Shown here piece after piece: positions 45,208 to 54,859 of a stretch of DNA of 64,000 nt (position 1 is the stretch's first letter; each line of letters begins with the position of its first letter). The position numbers were made by a program, and so were the translations under genes. Location: the NCBI GenBank assembly GCA_002811645.1, contig PDIP01000003.1, forward strand, positions 628,026 to 692,025. Direction: 5' to 3'. The notes below the pieces were generated by a model. The model saw nothing but the letters and a program-made list of their open reading frames with translations. It was not told the DNA's origin and made no database searches. This DNA comes from Corallochytrium limacisporum. Taxonomy: Eukaryota > Opisthokonta.

Positions 45208-47955
45208 ATGTTTGTACCGACTGTCCTGATCAAGGACGGCAAAGTTACCATCTCCAAAAACGATTGGAAAGCATTCGGCGGCAATACTGAGGGAGCTCAG
45301 ATTGTGCAGGATCTTGACATCGAGGAATTCGTCTCCAACCTGCTTGTACTGGGAAATATTGTCATCTGTGACACTCAGGGTGGTGCCAACAAGAATGTAA
45401 TTCTTCCCATCGTCTTTAACAACCCCGCCCGGATAACTGTCAGCGGTATCGAGTCCGTGGCTGCTGCTGTTGACTACCTCGACGCTGGTGCAAACAATAT
45501 CATTCTCAGTGACGAGGTGGTCCGTGACGAGCAGAATGCAGTGCGCAACCAGATTCCCCAGGAGCGTCTCTTCATGAGGGTAAGCAGTGTAGGCAAGGGA
45601 GAAAAGGCGTACCACGAAGTTGTGGAGGGATGGCGTATGGTTTGCGGGGGTTTTCTGGTCCCAAGCCTTGCGGCCCTGGAGCAGGTGGATCCGTCTGTGC
45701 GAACACAGGAGCGCATTGTTGTCGCTCTCGACCGGGACGTCAGCGATTCTCGCGAGTTCATGTCTGAGTTTAACAAAGTTAGCCTCAAAGCTGACCACTT
45801 GACCGGTGAGATTGTCAGTACCCGCCTGCCGGCCCTGCTAAACCCGCAATTGGCGCGTCCTGATGGCACCACTGACCGTGCCAAGAGCTCTGAGTCCGTA
45901 GACCCTGTCTATGACGATCTCTGGCGCAACGTGGCCACCTGTTATGACACACTCCTCAAGAGCGATCGCACCGACGGACTCTACACTACTCTGGTCACGG
46001 ACGAGTACGGCAAGGCTCTGGGTTTAGTTTACAGTTCTCGGGAGTCACTGTGGGAAAGCCTGAAGACGCGTAGGGGCGTGTACCAGAGCCGTAAGCGAGG
46101 GCTTTGGTATAAGGGAGATACTAGTGGCGCATTCCAAGATCTGCTGGCCGTGACGGTGGATTGTGATCGGGATTGTCTGCGCTTCACTTGTCACCAGCAT
46201 GGCACGGGCTTCTGTCACCTCAAGACCAGATCCTGCTTCGGTGACGAAGATGGCATGGGAAATGTCTTCCGTATTATTCAGAGCCGTCGAGCGCATGCCC
46301 CCGCTGGTTCCTACACTCATAAACTCTTCAACGATCCCGATCTGTTGCGAGCAAAGATTATGGAGGAAGCTGAGGAGCTTGTTGAAGCCGATGAAAGCGA
46401 AGAGGTTGCCTGGGAAGCTGCCGATCTCATGTATTTTACAATGGTTCGTGCCGTCAGCGCCGGCCTTGACCTGCGTTCGGTAGAGAAACAGCTGACGCGA
46501 CGCCGTCTACGAGTCAGCCGCCGCCCTGGTAAAGCCAAGCCCAAGTGGCTTGAGGCCCTAGGCATTTTGCCCACCGAGGAGAACGCCAAAGGTTTCCAAC
46601 CCTCTAGTAGCAACGGCACAGGTGGCAGTTCCAAGTCTCTGCCTGTCTATGACTCTAAGATGATCAGTCAAAATCAATATGGCGAGCTACTCCAGCGCCC
46701 CGCCCAGGGAACAAAGCCCGCAGTGCTTAAGAGCGTACGGCAAATTCTTAACCAGGTCCGCAAAGATGGCGACACTGGTCTGCTAGCGTGCGTTGAGAAG
46801 TTTGACCGTGTTAAACTCGACAGCGTGATTTTGCAGGTGCCCAAGGCAGAGGACGTTGAACTGGACACCAAGATCAAGGAGTCCATTGACATTGCTCTCG
46901 GTAACATCCAGCGGTTCCATCAGGCCCAGATGGACAAGGAGGTGCCTATGTCGGTGGAAACAATGCCAGGAGTTGTTTGCAGTCGTGTCAGTCGACCAAT
47001 TGAGCGGGTCGGATTGTACGTACCCGGTGGCACAGCCGTGCTGCCTTCAACGGCAATGATGCTTGGAGTTCCCGCAATGGTAGCTGGCTGCACGGACATT
47101 ACCTTCTGCACTCCTGCTCGTGAAGATGGCAGCGTGCAACCGGAAATTCTGTACATTGCTGCTCGCGTAGGAGCAGCTCGTATTGTGCGTGCTGGTGGTG
47201 CCCACGGTGTGGCTGCCATGGCCTACGGGACGACCAGTGTGCCTGCTGTGGACAAGATTTTGGGACCTGGAAACCAGTACGTCACCTGTGCGAAGATGAT
47301 GGTGGCTTCGGAGTCGAGCGGATCATTGACAGCCATCGACATGCCCGCCGGTCCCTCTGAGGTCATGGTGGTCGCTGATACGAAGGCGAACCCTGCATTC
47401 ATTGCGGCAGATTTGCTCAGTCAGGCGGAGCACGGTGTAGACTCTCAGGTCGTACTGGTTACATGTGACGGCGTGGATGACCAGCATATTTCCGAAATCA
47501 AGGGGGAAGTTGAAAAGCAGGTCAGTGTCTTGCCCCGAGAGGACATTGCACGAGCTGCCCTGGACTCAAGTTTTGTTCTCAAGTGTGAGACCGCCGAGGA
47601 AGCCATTAACTTTGCCAACGCATACGCAGCTGAGCACCTCATCATCCAGATGCAGAACCCGTCATCATACATGGACAAAATTCAGAACGCGGGTAGTGTC
47701 TTCCTAGGTCCGTACTCTCCGGAGTCATGCGGCGACTACGCTAGTGGTACCAACCATACTCTGCCCACCTACGGCTATGCTCGCATGTATTCGGGAGTGA
47801 GCACCAGCAGCTTCTTGAAGCACATCACTGCCCAGGAGCTGTCTGTTGACGGACTGAAGAATGTCGGTCCCGCGGTCGTTACTCTGGCTGAGCGTGAAGG
47901 TTTGGAGGCCCACGCAAATGCCGTCCGCGTGCGTTTGCAAGCGCAGCAGCAGTAA
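45208..47955 (+). CDS. HIS4: Trifunctional histidine biosynthesis protein HIS4
   Basis: The ATG at 45208 gives 915 aa in four parts. Residues 1 to about 250 are the fungal-type N-terminal HisA-like region. About 260-375 is phosphoribosyl-AMP cyclohydrolase (LWYKGDTSGAFQDLLAVTVD, then CDRDCLRFTCHQHG with metal-binding Cys/His). About 375-460 is phosphoribosyl-ATP pyrophosphatase (KIMEEAEELVEADESEEVAW with its acidic metal site). About 485-910 is histidinol dehydrogenase (VGLYVPGGTAVLPSTAMMLG, GPGNQYVTCAKM, DMPAGPSEVMV, AEHGVDSQ and SCGDYASGTNHTLPT). It therefore catalyses steps 2, 3 and the last two steps of histidine synthesis. This fusion is the fungal HIS4 arrangement. The gene is intronless, and animals lack the pathway. 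Confidence 0.97.
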   Translation: MFVPTVLIKDGKVTISKNDWKAFGGNTEGAQIVQDLDIEEFVSNLLVLGNIVICDTQGGANKNVILPIVFNNPARITVSGIESVAAAVDYLDAGANNIILSDEVVRDEQNAVRNQIPQERLFMRVSSVGKGEKAYHEVVEGWRMVCGGFLVPSLAALEQVDPSVRTQERIVVALDRDVSDSREFMSEFNKVSLKADHLTGEIVSTRLPALLNPQLARPDGTTDRAKSSESVDPVYDDLWRNVATCYDTLLKSDRTDGLYTTLVTDEYGKALGLVYSSRESLWESLKTRRGVYQSRKRGLWYKGDTSGAFQDLLAVTVDCDRDCLRFTCHQHGTGFCHLKTRSCFGDEDGMGNVFRIIQSRRAHAPAGSYTHKLFNDPDLLRAKIMEEAEELVEADESEEVAWEAADLMYFTMVRAVSAGLDLRSVEKQLTRRRLRVSRRPGKAKPKWLEALGILPTEENAKGFQPSSSNGTGGSSKSLPVYDSKMISQNQYGELLQRPAQGTKPAVLKSVRQILNQVRKDGDTGLLACVEKFDRVKLDSVILQVPKAEDVELDTKIKESIDIALGNIQRFHQAQMDKEVPMSVETMPGVVCSRVSRPIERVGLYVPGGTAVLPSTAMMLGVPAMVAGCTDITFCTPAREDGSVQPEILYIAARVGAARIVRAGGAHGVAAMAYGTTSVPAVDKILGPGNQYVTCAKMMVASESSGSLTAIDMPAGPSEVMVVADTKANPAFIAADLLSQAEHGVDSQVVLVTCDGVDDQHISEIKGEVEKQVSVLPREDIARAALDSSFVLKCETAEEAINFANAYAAEHLIIQMQNPSSYMDKIQNAGSVFLGPYSPESCGDYASGTNHTLPTYGYARMYSGVSTSSFLKHITAQELSVDGLKNVGPAVVTLAEREGLEAHANAVRVRLQAQQQ

Positions 47956-48075
47956 GGCCAAAGTGAGCAACCCCCGAAACTATTTACTACATGATCTAGT
48001 TTTAATTTGAATTTCAGGACAGTCTCGTGTGCACTTTGTTCTCAACCGTCTGATGGTCTCCTTGGACAGTATGTG

Positions 48076-49653
48076 TTACAGACTTTCCAGGACCACTAGG
48101 CTCTTCCTTGCCATTTCAGTAAAGTCGTTCTCCTTGAAGTGGTGCACGATTCGGTAGAACAGACCATAGGCAGTCTCATACGCTGCACCGGCCTGTGTAT
48201 CCTCTTCGCAGGCCATGTGCAGCTGAGCAAGCAGTAGCATGATCTCGGCCGTCCGGAACGTGTGCTCTGCTTCGACGCTTGCTGTAAGCTTCCCTAGTGC
48301 ACCAACCAGCAGTCGCAGCACTCGTTTTACAACCAGCACGTACAGATCCCGCACCAGCAGGTCACTACCATGGTAGTTGATCCGGTAGACTCCGTTGACG
48401 TCCTCCTTTAGACCCATAGTCATGCATTGGTCAATCCGCAACAACTGTACACTCAGCTCGCGCGAAAGTCCAGAGCTAAGTTGCAGGTCACCGATTTCTA
48501 TTGGGGACAGTGCCCGAACAATTTCCAGTGCAATGGCAAGGTAATGCAGTTGCGTATCCGTGCGAGCCGCTGAAGCTTCTGCCGTTGTGTTTGGGGCATC
48601 TTCGGCACGGGTATGTGTGGGCCCCGTGCCACCTTCGATCTTCTCCTTGACTTGCACGTTACTATCGAATGGTTCTGACTGTTCGATAGGAAGATGGTCC
48701 ATTGCCCTGTCAACTGCATCGTGCGCCAAACCATAGATAGCTTCGAAGGCCAGATACTTCAGTTCATCATTCTCGCTCCTCCAGTCATCACCGCTGGCCT
48801 CCTTGACTATTGCAGTGATATGGGTGACATCAAGAGATATAGAAGTACTCATAGTCTCATTCATAGCGGCATCCGCAGTTTCTGTGTAAGAGTTGCCTAC
48901 CTTGTCGTTCTCTTTGTCCTGCAAAGATGATGACAGCTGCTGTTTGTCGACATTGAACAGCAGCCTTCCTATCTGCGCAAAGATGCTCTCAGAGTGGTAG
49001 AGAAACTTAAAGGGCAAATGTGAAATGGTCGTCCAGTCGGATGGCAGGGAAGTCAAGTCTGTGTTGGTTGTCTGCAAAGCCAGTGCGTGCCGGAGGACAT
49101 CTTCACTGACCTTGAGCAGCTGTTCAACACCAACCAGTATACTGAAGGTACTCAGTGTGGCAGTCCAGACGATTGCTTTGTTGCGGGTCCGCGGGTAGAG
49201 AGTCTTCAGTGTTGCACACGCACTGGCACTATCTGTGGCACTGAGATCGCTCTCTGTCATGTCTAAAAGTTCTCCAATGATATTTTCGCCGCTGATTTTG
49301 GCCTCAGGGACCTTGCCCTTCCCGTTCTCGGAGGTTTCTTCACGATTGGCTGGACATGTATGCTGAATAATGCGCTCAAACAGAGCAATGTAAATGCGTT
49401 TCTGGTCTGAACTCAGTGAATCAGCACTGACAATCTCTTTGCGCACTTTGTAAACTTCCAGGATGCATTCGGTGTCCGTGGTGCCTTGGGCTAGGTCAAT
49501 CTCTACCTCACCCACTGCACAGCCTGTGCATTCATTAGCCGCGCAGCCCGGCGCATGTTCCAACTTTGTATCTGCAGACTTTGTCCGTTTGGTAGAAGAC
49601 TGATAGGAATCCTCTACAGAACTGCTGTCCGCAGATCGTTTTGTTGCTGTCAT
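48076..49653 (-). CDS. Orphan protein, alpha-helical
   Basis: The ATG at 49653 gives 525 aa. A short basic, Ser-rich leader (ATKRSADSS, then STKRTKSADTK) may be a nuclear signal. A Cys cluster follows (CAANECTGCAVGEVE). The rest is helical and Leu-rich. The C-terminal 150 residues read like stacked amphipathic helices (LLVRDLYVLVVKRVLRLLVG, then FRTAEIMLLLAQLHMACEED), as in TPR or HEAT-type scaffolds. I recognise no family. The gene converges with HIS4 (stop codons 120 bp apart) and is intronless. An upstream in-frame GTG offers no better start. Confidence 0.7.
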   Translation of the reverse strand: MTATKRSADSSSVEDSYQSSTKRTKSADTKLEHAPGCAANECTGCAVGEVEIDLAQGTTDTECILEVYKVRKEIVSADSLSSDQKRIYIALFERIIQHTCPANREETSENGKGKVPEAKISGENIIGELLDMTESDLSATDSASACATLKTLYPRTRNKAIVWTATLSTFSILVGVEQLLKVSEDVLRHALALQTTNTDLTSLPSDWTTISHLPFKFLYHSESIFAQIGRLLFNVDKQQLSSSLQDKENDKVGNSYTETADAAMNETMSTSISLDVTHITAIVKEASGDDWRSENDELKYLAFEAIYGLAHDAVDRAMDHLPIEQSEPFDSNVQVKEKIEGGTGPTHTRAEDAPNTTAEASAARTDTQLHYLAIALEIVRALSPIEIGDLQLSSGLSRELSVQLLRIDQCMTMGLKEDVNGVYRINYHGSDLLVRDLYVLVVKRVLRLLVGALGKLTASVEAEHTFRTAEIMLLLAQLHMACEEDTQAGAAYETAYGLFYRIVHHFKENDFTEMARKSLVVLESL

Positions 49654-50129
49654 TGCTGAATTTGTGTATGGTTTCCCAAGGCTGCTGAGACTGTTGTGAG
49701 TCTCCAGTGGCACATTGATGTCATTTAGAGTTTACTCTTAAATCCGTTCATCATATTTATTTGCCCTAGTATTCTTCGTCGTGTTTGGCACAATATGAAA
49801 CAAATTTTTGTATCTGGCCTGATGTATCAGAATACCTTATGAACATGTCCAACCCCATGAACCATGGTCTACGAAATGCTTGCGTTTGTAGGAGCAGACG
49901 ACCTCGCTGGCTCTCGACCCTTCTGCCTGTATCTTTCCTCTCCTTCTGCAGCCGAGAATTGAACTCCCCTCTGGCAGGGTGTGGAAAGATTAACAAAGGG
50001 GGGGGTTTCAGTGGTGGTACCCTGTTGGAATCGGAGAGTAGCAGGAGCTCCCGAGGCCCCCACTTACTACCCACAAATCTATTTCAAATACTATCGTAAC
50101 CCAAACGGCGTCACCAATGACATCCATTT
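49654..50129. other. Spacer upstream of the orphan and downstream of L2HGDH
   Basis: 476 bp, with a G8 run near 49999. Small ORFs (about 100 codons) occur on both strands, but none looks like a protein. Confidence 0.45.
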
Positions 50130-51500
50130 CTACACCCGAATCAGATCATCAATGTCCTGCGCGAGCATCGTCTTTGTGGCGGTCACGCTATCAGTACGGT
50201 CCTCAAGCATGCGATGCACCACCTCTGCAATGGCCAACGACGAGGTCAGGCCTGGAGACTCAATGCCTAAGAGATTCAGAGCACTTGGTTTGGCCGTATC
50301 GTTCCACTCAATCGTAAAGTCCTGGGAGCCCGCACCCATCGGCAAGATTTTGGCCCGCATACCAGCATAGTCAGGTAAAAGATCTTCTTTCTTTACTGCC
50401 GGGTAGTATCTTGCAATGGCATCTGTAAAAGGTTGTTCCGGCTGGTCTGGTATCTGCAGCAGGCTTTCAACCTCCCGGTCGGCCCAGATGCCTTCTTTCT
50501 CTATCCACACTGCATCTGGACCAAATCGTACGCCACCTTCAAGATCTACAGTGGCATGTACCCCAAGACCGTCTTCCTTGCGCGTCGGAGGTACCGGATA
50601 GATTAGGTGCCGGAACGGTTTCTGTGATGCAGGTAATCGATAGTACCTACCGATACAAGCATACGACGCCCATGATGTATGGGTCACATCTTGGTGATGT
50701 GCTTCGTCAGATGAGACACACTTTGACATCTTCGCAGACGTGAGCATGTTTGCCGTCTCCGGCGCACCAAATCCGGCACAGTTGACAACTATGTCAGCTT
50801 CAATTCCGTACTCCTCCATGTCCCCATGCCCCGTATCCTGGCTGACCTGCAGATGCAGAGCATTGCCGTCCCGCAGCACCTGCTTTACTTCAGCATTGTA
50901 GATAGTATTCACACCCTTGAACTCTCCATCGGCAAGGAGGGCGAGCATTAATTCGTGGCTACTGATGATGCCAGTCGTCGGACTCCACAGGGCACCAGAC
51001 GGAGCATAGACCTCGGGTTCTACTCTTTCGAGTTCAGCAGCTGGTTTCCAGATCAGTGGAACACCGTTGGTCTTTGACGTCTTCTGAATCGCTTCCAATG
51101 CGGGACTGATGCTGTTTGGATCACTGGTTTTGTGGAAGTCCACTATGAACTTTCCAATGGCTTTGTGCGGCACCCCACGGGCGTTTGAGTAGCGGTACAA
51201 CATTTCTTTGCCCCTCTTGCACAGAAGAGCCTTTAGACTTCCTGGTTTGTAATAAATACCAGCATGAATGACTTCTGAATTACGCGAAGATGATTGCGAT
51301 CCAAAGGTGCCACGTCTCTCAAGAATAAAGACCTCATGGCCGGCAAAGGCTAGCCTACGGGCCACAGCCAGTCCAATCACTCCTGCTCCTAGCACGGCGA
51401 CCTTCATATTCAAGGTGTTCGGACCGCTCTGCTCCTGTGATTTTGAACAACCTTCACTCTGATCCCATGCAAACAGCTTCAGTTTGACATAGCTTAACAT
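50130..51500 (-). CDS. L2HGDH: L-2-hydroxyglutarate dehydrogenase
   Basis: From the ATG at 51500 the product is 456 aa. It is an FAD-dependent oxidase of the DAO family. The Rossmann motif VLGAGVIGLAVARRL begins at about residue 36, followed by LERRGTFGSQSSSRNSEVIH (FAD contact and substrate His). NCAGFGAP is the second FAD-binding block. SYACIGRYYRLPASQKPFRH and LIYPVPPTRKEDGLGVHATV are L2HGDH signatures, and LLGIESPGLTSSLAIAEVV closes the FAD site. The enzyme oxidises L-2-hydroxyglutarate to 2-oxoglutarate. The 35 residues before the Rossmann strand could be a mitochondrial leader, though they contain Asp and Glu; an ATG at 51404 would remove most of them. The gene is intronless. Confidence 0.92.
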   Translation of the reverse strand: MLSYVKLKLFAWDQSEGCSKSQEQSGPNTLNMKVAVLGAGVIGLAVARRLAFAGHEVFILERRGTFGSQSSSRNSEVIHAGIYYKPGSLKALLCKRGKEMLYRYSNARGVPHKAIGKFIVDFHKTSDPNSISPALEAIQKTSKTNGVPLIWKPAAELERVEPEVYAPSGALWSPTTGIISSHELMLALLADGEFKGVNTIYNAEVKQVLRDGNALHLQVSQDTGHGDMEEYGIEADIVVNCAGFGAPETANMLTSAKMSKCVSSDEAHHQDVTHTSWASYACIGRYYRLPASQKPFRHLIYPVPPTRKEDGLGVHATVDLEGGVRFGPDAVWIEKEGIWADREVESLLQIPDQPEQPFTDAIARYYPAVKKEDLLPDYAGMRAKILPMGAGSQDFTIEWNDTAKPSALNLLGIESPGLTSSLAIAEVVHRMLEDRTDSVTATKTMLAQDIDDLIRV

Positions 51501-52127
51501 GGACCTCAAGTGTATTCACTGTTTGCTGTGAAGTTCCTCATCAGCTGGTGACCCGGGGGACAGCGACCAAACTGGCTACTCTCGTCCCCACCCCCAAAAT
51601 TTGGACCCAGTCCCGCCTTCACCGAGAGACTCGAAAATGCAAAATAGAACGGAATCAAGGGGACAGCTAGTGAACCAAGAAAATCCACCAAATTCAAGCA
51701 TTCTCCACGATAAGGGGGGCCAACCCTACACAGTGTTACCAGTACGGCGCCACAGTTCCCAATCGGAACCAGCGGCGGAGAAAAAAGTTAAGGGGGGGGG
51801 GGTTTGTTGGCGGCCGTGGTCAACCTCCGATATAGCAACGTAAACAGAAAAGCAAATGGAAGCCACGGGTGGCCGATGTGCTTTCTACCAACGCAACCTC
51901 ACTTGGTCGCACGTACGGTTACGAGTTTCTCGTCAAGGGAAGTCTGCGGCCAGAAACCTTGTGAGGGAAGGGACACAGGCCACAAGATAGTGGATTAACT
52001 GTCCCGTCCGAACGCACTGCAGGAAGGGGATGTAGTGGGTGGAATCTAAATCCCTTGCCAATGACCTTCTATCCATTGTACTGCTGTAGTATTTGAATAC
52101 AACTGATCCATAGGAGTATCTACCACC
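51501..52127. other. Divergent spacer L2HGDH-CFAP410
   Basis: 627 bp with a G10 run at about 51793-51802. No supported gene or element. Confidence 0.45.
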
Positions 52128-53069
52128 ATGTATAGTTGCATGTCCAAACCATTGCTTGTAAGTGCCCATACTGGCGCAACAGAAATGGCACTTCTGACCG
52201 AGTACCTGATATTGTCCAAAGCCCGTGCAGATCACTTGGAGGAGGTCAAAAGTCTGAACTTATGGGGTAATGAGCTCTCTGATATCACTTTATTGCGGAA
52301 GATCCCCAATGTTGAGGTTCTGTCTCTATCAGTGAACCACATTTCCACTCTCGAGGATTTTTCACATTGTCCGAAACTGGTTGAGCTGTATTTGAGAAAG
52401 AACAATGTTCGTGACATCAACGAGGTGTTGCATCTCCGTGACCTTGAGAATTTGAAAGTGCTCTGGCTCAGTGATAATCCTCTGGCAGAGGCAACAGACT
52501 ATAGGCCGACTGTGATTCGCACACTCCCGCGGCTTAAAAAATTGGACAACAGGGCCGTAACAGAAGAAGAACGCACGTCTGCACAACTGGAAGGACGGGA
52601 TCTAGCCAGCGGATCACTACAGAACGATAACATTGGAAACAGTAGTTCACGGACTCCCGGGGAGACAGACTTCGTACAACAATCTCAGCGGCCTGCTTGG
52701 GAAAAAGATAACATAGAGGACCTCAAGGGCACTATTAGGGCGGCTGCCTTCAATGACGCACAGAACAGTTCTGCTGTTATCAACGGCCAAGTGCCTTCCG
52801 CTGTTGACGCATCGACCGTTAAGCAAGTCGATGTGGTACACATCGGCGTCGCATCGGGTGCCACCACAGCATCCCCGGCACCAACACCTTTGAAGTACAA
52901 GAATGCACAATCGTTAGCAGGAAGTATACAACCTTCCTTGAGTCCCAGTGCAAAGTCACGGAATTCTAATATTTTGTATGCTGTTCTCAGCCTCTTGAAT
53001 GAGCTGGACCACCGCAGCTTACTGATTGTAGCAGACGACGTCCAACACAAGCTAACGTCCCGTCCGTGA
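52128..53069 (+). CDS. CFAP410: Cilia- and flagella-associated protein 410 (C21orf2)
   Basis: The 313-aa protein has an N-terminal leucine-rich repeat domain (about residues 20-150): VKSLNLWGNELSDITLLRKI, VEVLSLSVNHISTLEDF, LVELYLRKNNVRDINEV and LKVLWLSDNPLAEATDY. RTLPRLKKLDNRAVTEEE is the LRR cap, nearly the same as in human CFAP410. A Ser/Thr-rich disordered linker follows. The last 30 residues (ILYAVLSLLNELDHRSLLIV, then ADDVQHKL) match the helical C-terminal domain by which CFAP410 tetramerises. In animals the protein acts with NEK1 and SPATA7 in cilium formation. Its presence implies that this organism has, or recently had, a cilium or flagellum. An internal ATG at residue 20 is an alternative start. 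Confidence 0.92.
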   Translation: MYSCMSKPLLVSAHTGATEMALLTEYLILSKARADHLEEVKSLNLWGNELSDITLLRKIPNVEVLSLSVNHISTLEDFSHCPKLVELYLRKNNVRDINEVLHLRDLENLKVLWLSDNPLAEATDYRPTVIRTLPRLKKLDNRAVTEEERTSAQLEGRDLASGSLQNDNIGNSSSRTPGETDFVQQSQRPAWEKDNIEDLKGTIRAAAFNDAQNSSAVINGQVPSAVDASTVKQVDVVHIGVASGATTASPAPTPLKYKNAQSLAGSIQPSLSPSAKSRNSNILYAVLSLLNELDHRSLLIVADDVQHKLTSRP

Positions 53070-54322
53070 GGAGTGAACGTTCGCCACGCACTACAGGCCA
53101 CTATTCATTGGATAAAGAAACATTACAGTAGTACAAAACTGTGAGACACAAAGAGAATGACGGATGATTCCACTGTATATGACATGGATACAAAACCTGT
53201 TGGCGGTGAAGCCAACTCTTTGAAGACTCAAATCCGATTAGAGCATCTTTGGGAGCCTCCTTTTCTCCCTTGTCCCTGGTCGTTTCGGCCGAAGCTGCAC
53301 CCAACCGTGCCCCTCTGCCCCGTGTCTCCGTACCTCCGTCGTGGACCGACGTTCCACACCTCCACACCCCGCCGTGTGTGGACGAAGCCTATATCAATAC
53401 GCCGCGCCCCTTTGCTCCTTTCACTTTCCTTGCCCGCGGCCTTTTTTTTTTTGCTCTCCCTTCACTCTCCCTGCTCGGTTCCCATTTTTTTTTCTTTTCA
53501 AGGTCCGTTTCAGCGATATTGTGATCCGACGGTATAGAGCGTGGTCGGTGCCAAGCAATTTACTATGGAAAGTGTTTCATTGTACACAATACTTGGCTCT
53601 GTCTGGTTACCCCACCAGCGAACGAGGACAAGACAAAAAGCAAGAAATTCGCGCCGGGTGGTCCGACCGGGGAAGACGGGTGGTAATAAAGGATCCGTCT
53701 GAGTCTTATTTACGTTTGCTGGTTGACCCCCGATATTTGGGAATTGGTTCACTCTGATAGTATACGTCCTGGCTTGTCGAGGTTCGGCAATGCTAGCGCT
53801 ACCGCCGGTACCAATGCAGGAAAAACATTTCATTTCCCCCCTCCCTTCCCCCTCTCTCGCGCAAGGGCGCCCCCCCGAAGGGGGTAGTTGCCTCTCCTTT
53901 CTAGCAGCAGGGAGTGTTCGCTTTCAACCCCTCACCCTTCAAACCCCTGGAGGGGTGGTTGGTTGCTGGAAGACATCTTAGGGATTCGTTACTGCCCCGA
54001 GCACGCAGTTGTCTTCGCAGGGGGAAAAGGCAGGGGGGGCGGACGTGAGGGAAAGGAACGGCTCACCCAGTGATACTGCCGCATGACAGAGAACGAACAT
54101 GAAGTCGACTTCATGAAAACATTTCTTTGGTTGCAATTTTTTTTAAATTTATGTTGAAAACGGCACGAGTCCAAAATTGTTTTGGAGGGTTCGGTTTTCA
54201 AACCACCCGGGATTAGGGCAGGGGATCGAGTAGGTATTTCAATGAATCCGGGATTGCATCTGAGTAAGATCTCCATCTGAACCTAAGCCTACTATGTCTA
54301 GTACAGAACGCTACCAATCATC
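53070..54322. other. Intergenic region, about 1.25 kb
   Basis: It holds T-rich tracts near 53450-53500, a C7-GAA-G5 hairpin-like block at about 53870-53884, and an 18-bp perfect palindrome at 54098-54115, about 210 bp upstream of the first secreted-protein gene. Other ORFs are spurious. No TATA box was seen close to the next gene. Confidence 0.5.
54098..54115. promoter_or_regulatory. 18-bp perfect palindrome CATGAAGTCGACTTCATG
   Basis: The palindrome lies 208 bp upstream of the first secreted-protein gene. A perfect 18-mer without a spacer is unusual by chance and could bind a homodimeric transcription factor, but this is untested. Confidence 0.4.
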
Positions 54323-54859
54323 ATGAGCTTTTACAAAATCATTGTTACTGTATCTATTGCCATTATCGCAACATGCAATGCCATGGCTGCTCCCAGCCAA
54401 GGGCGTCGCCAAGCGACAGCGACCCAAACAATTACATTTGTGAATAAGATGAAAAACACACTAAACACCGATGTCACGTTGGGTCTAGTTCTCCCCTCGA
54501 AGACCTCAGCCATCTTTTATGATAATCAGTGGGACAGCAACTCCCAGTATCAATTGCCCGCCAATACTACTGTGGAATTCGAAATGTATCCTTATTGCAA
54601 TACGGATACTACGATTGCATTCAACGCTTTGCAAGACAACACCAGTTCCCTAATCTCCATTGTGACTCTGTTCACCATAGCCACGAGCTCTGATACGCTT
54701 TGTTTGCTTTCAGCGGAGGCCTTTGAAGGTGGTGATCCAGGAGTTCTACCCGCCATCATGTACTCTGTTGAGCCTCAGACCCTCTGGAACACAGGTCCTA
54801 CGGTCTACATCTGCACAAAAGATGACTATCTCTACTATTTGAACAGTTGCAACTTCTAG
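54323..54859 (+). CDS. Small secreted protein, family of unknown function (copy A)
   Basis: The 178-aa product has a signal peptide: a hydrophobic core IIVTVSIAIIATCNAMA at residues about 7-23, with cleavage near APSQG. The mature part is rich in Ser, Thr and Asn and holds four cysteines. It shares a clear pattern with copy B at 56753: FVN near the start, a central TVEFEMYPYCNTD block, and a C-terminal TLWNTGPTVYICTKDDYLYY block ending LNSCNF. Order and spacing match over the whole length, so the two are paralogues. I recognise no known family. Secreted beta-sandwich folds are a possible fit given the strand-like alternation. The gene is intronless and complete. Confidence 0.75.
   Translation: MSFYKIIVTVSIAIIATCNAMAAPSQGRRQATATQTITFVNKMKNTLNTDVTLGLVLPSKTSAIFYDNQWDSNSQYQLPANTTVEFEMYPYCNTDTTIAFNALQDNTSSLISIVTLFTIATSSDTLCLLSAEAFEGGDPGVLPAIMYSVEPQTLWNTGPTVYICTKDDYLYYLNSCNF

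Noticed and set aside
49766-50099. Overlapping 100-codon ORFs between the orphan gene and L2HGDH
   Set aside because: Both strands are open, and the composition is Pro/Arg/Ser-rich with no motif or start context, so they appear random.
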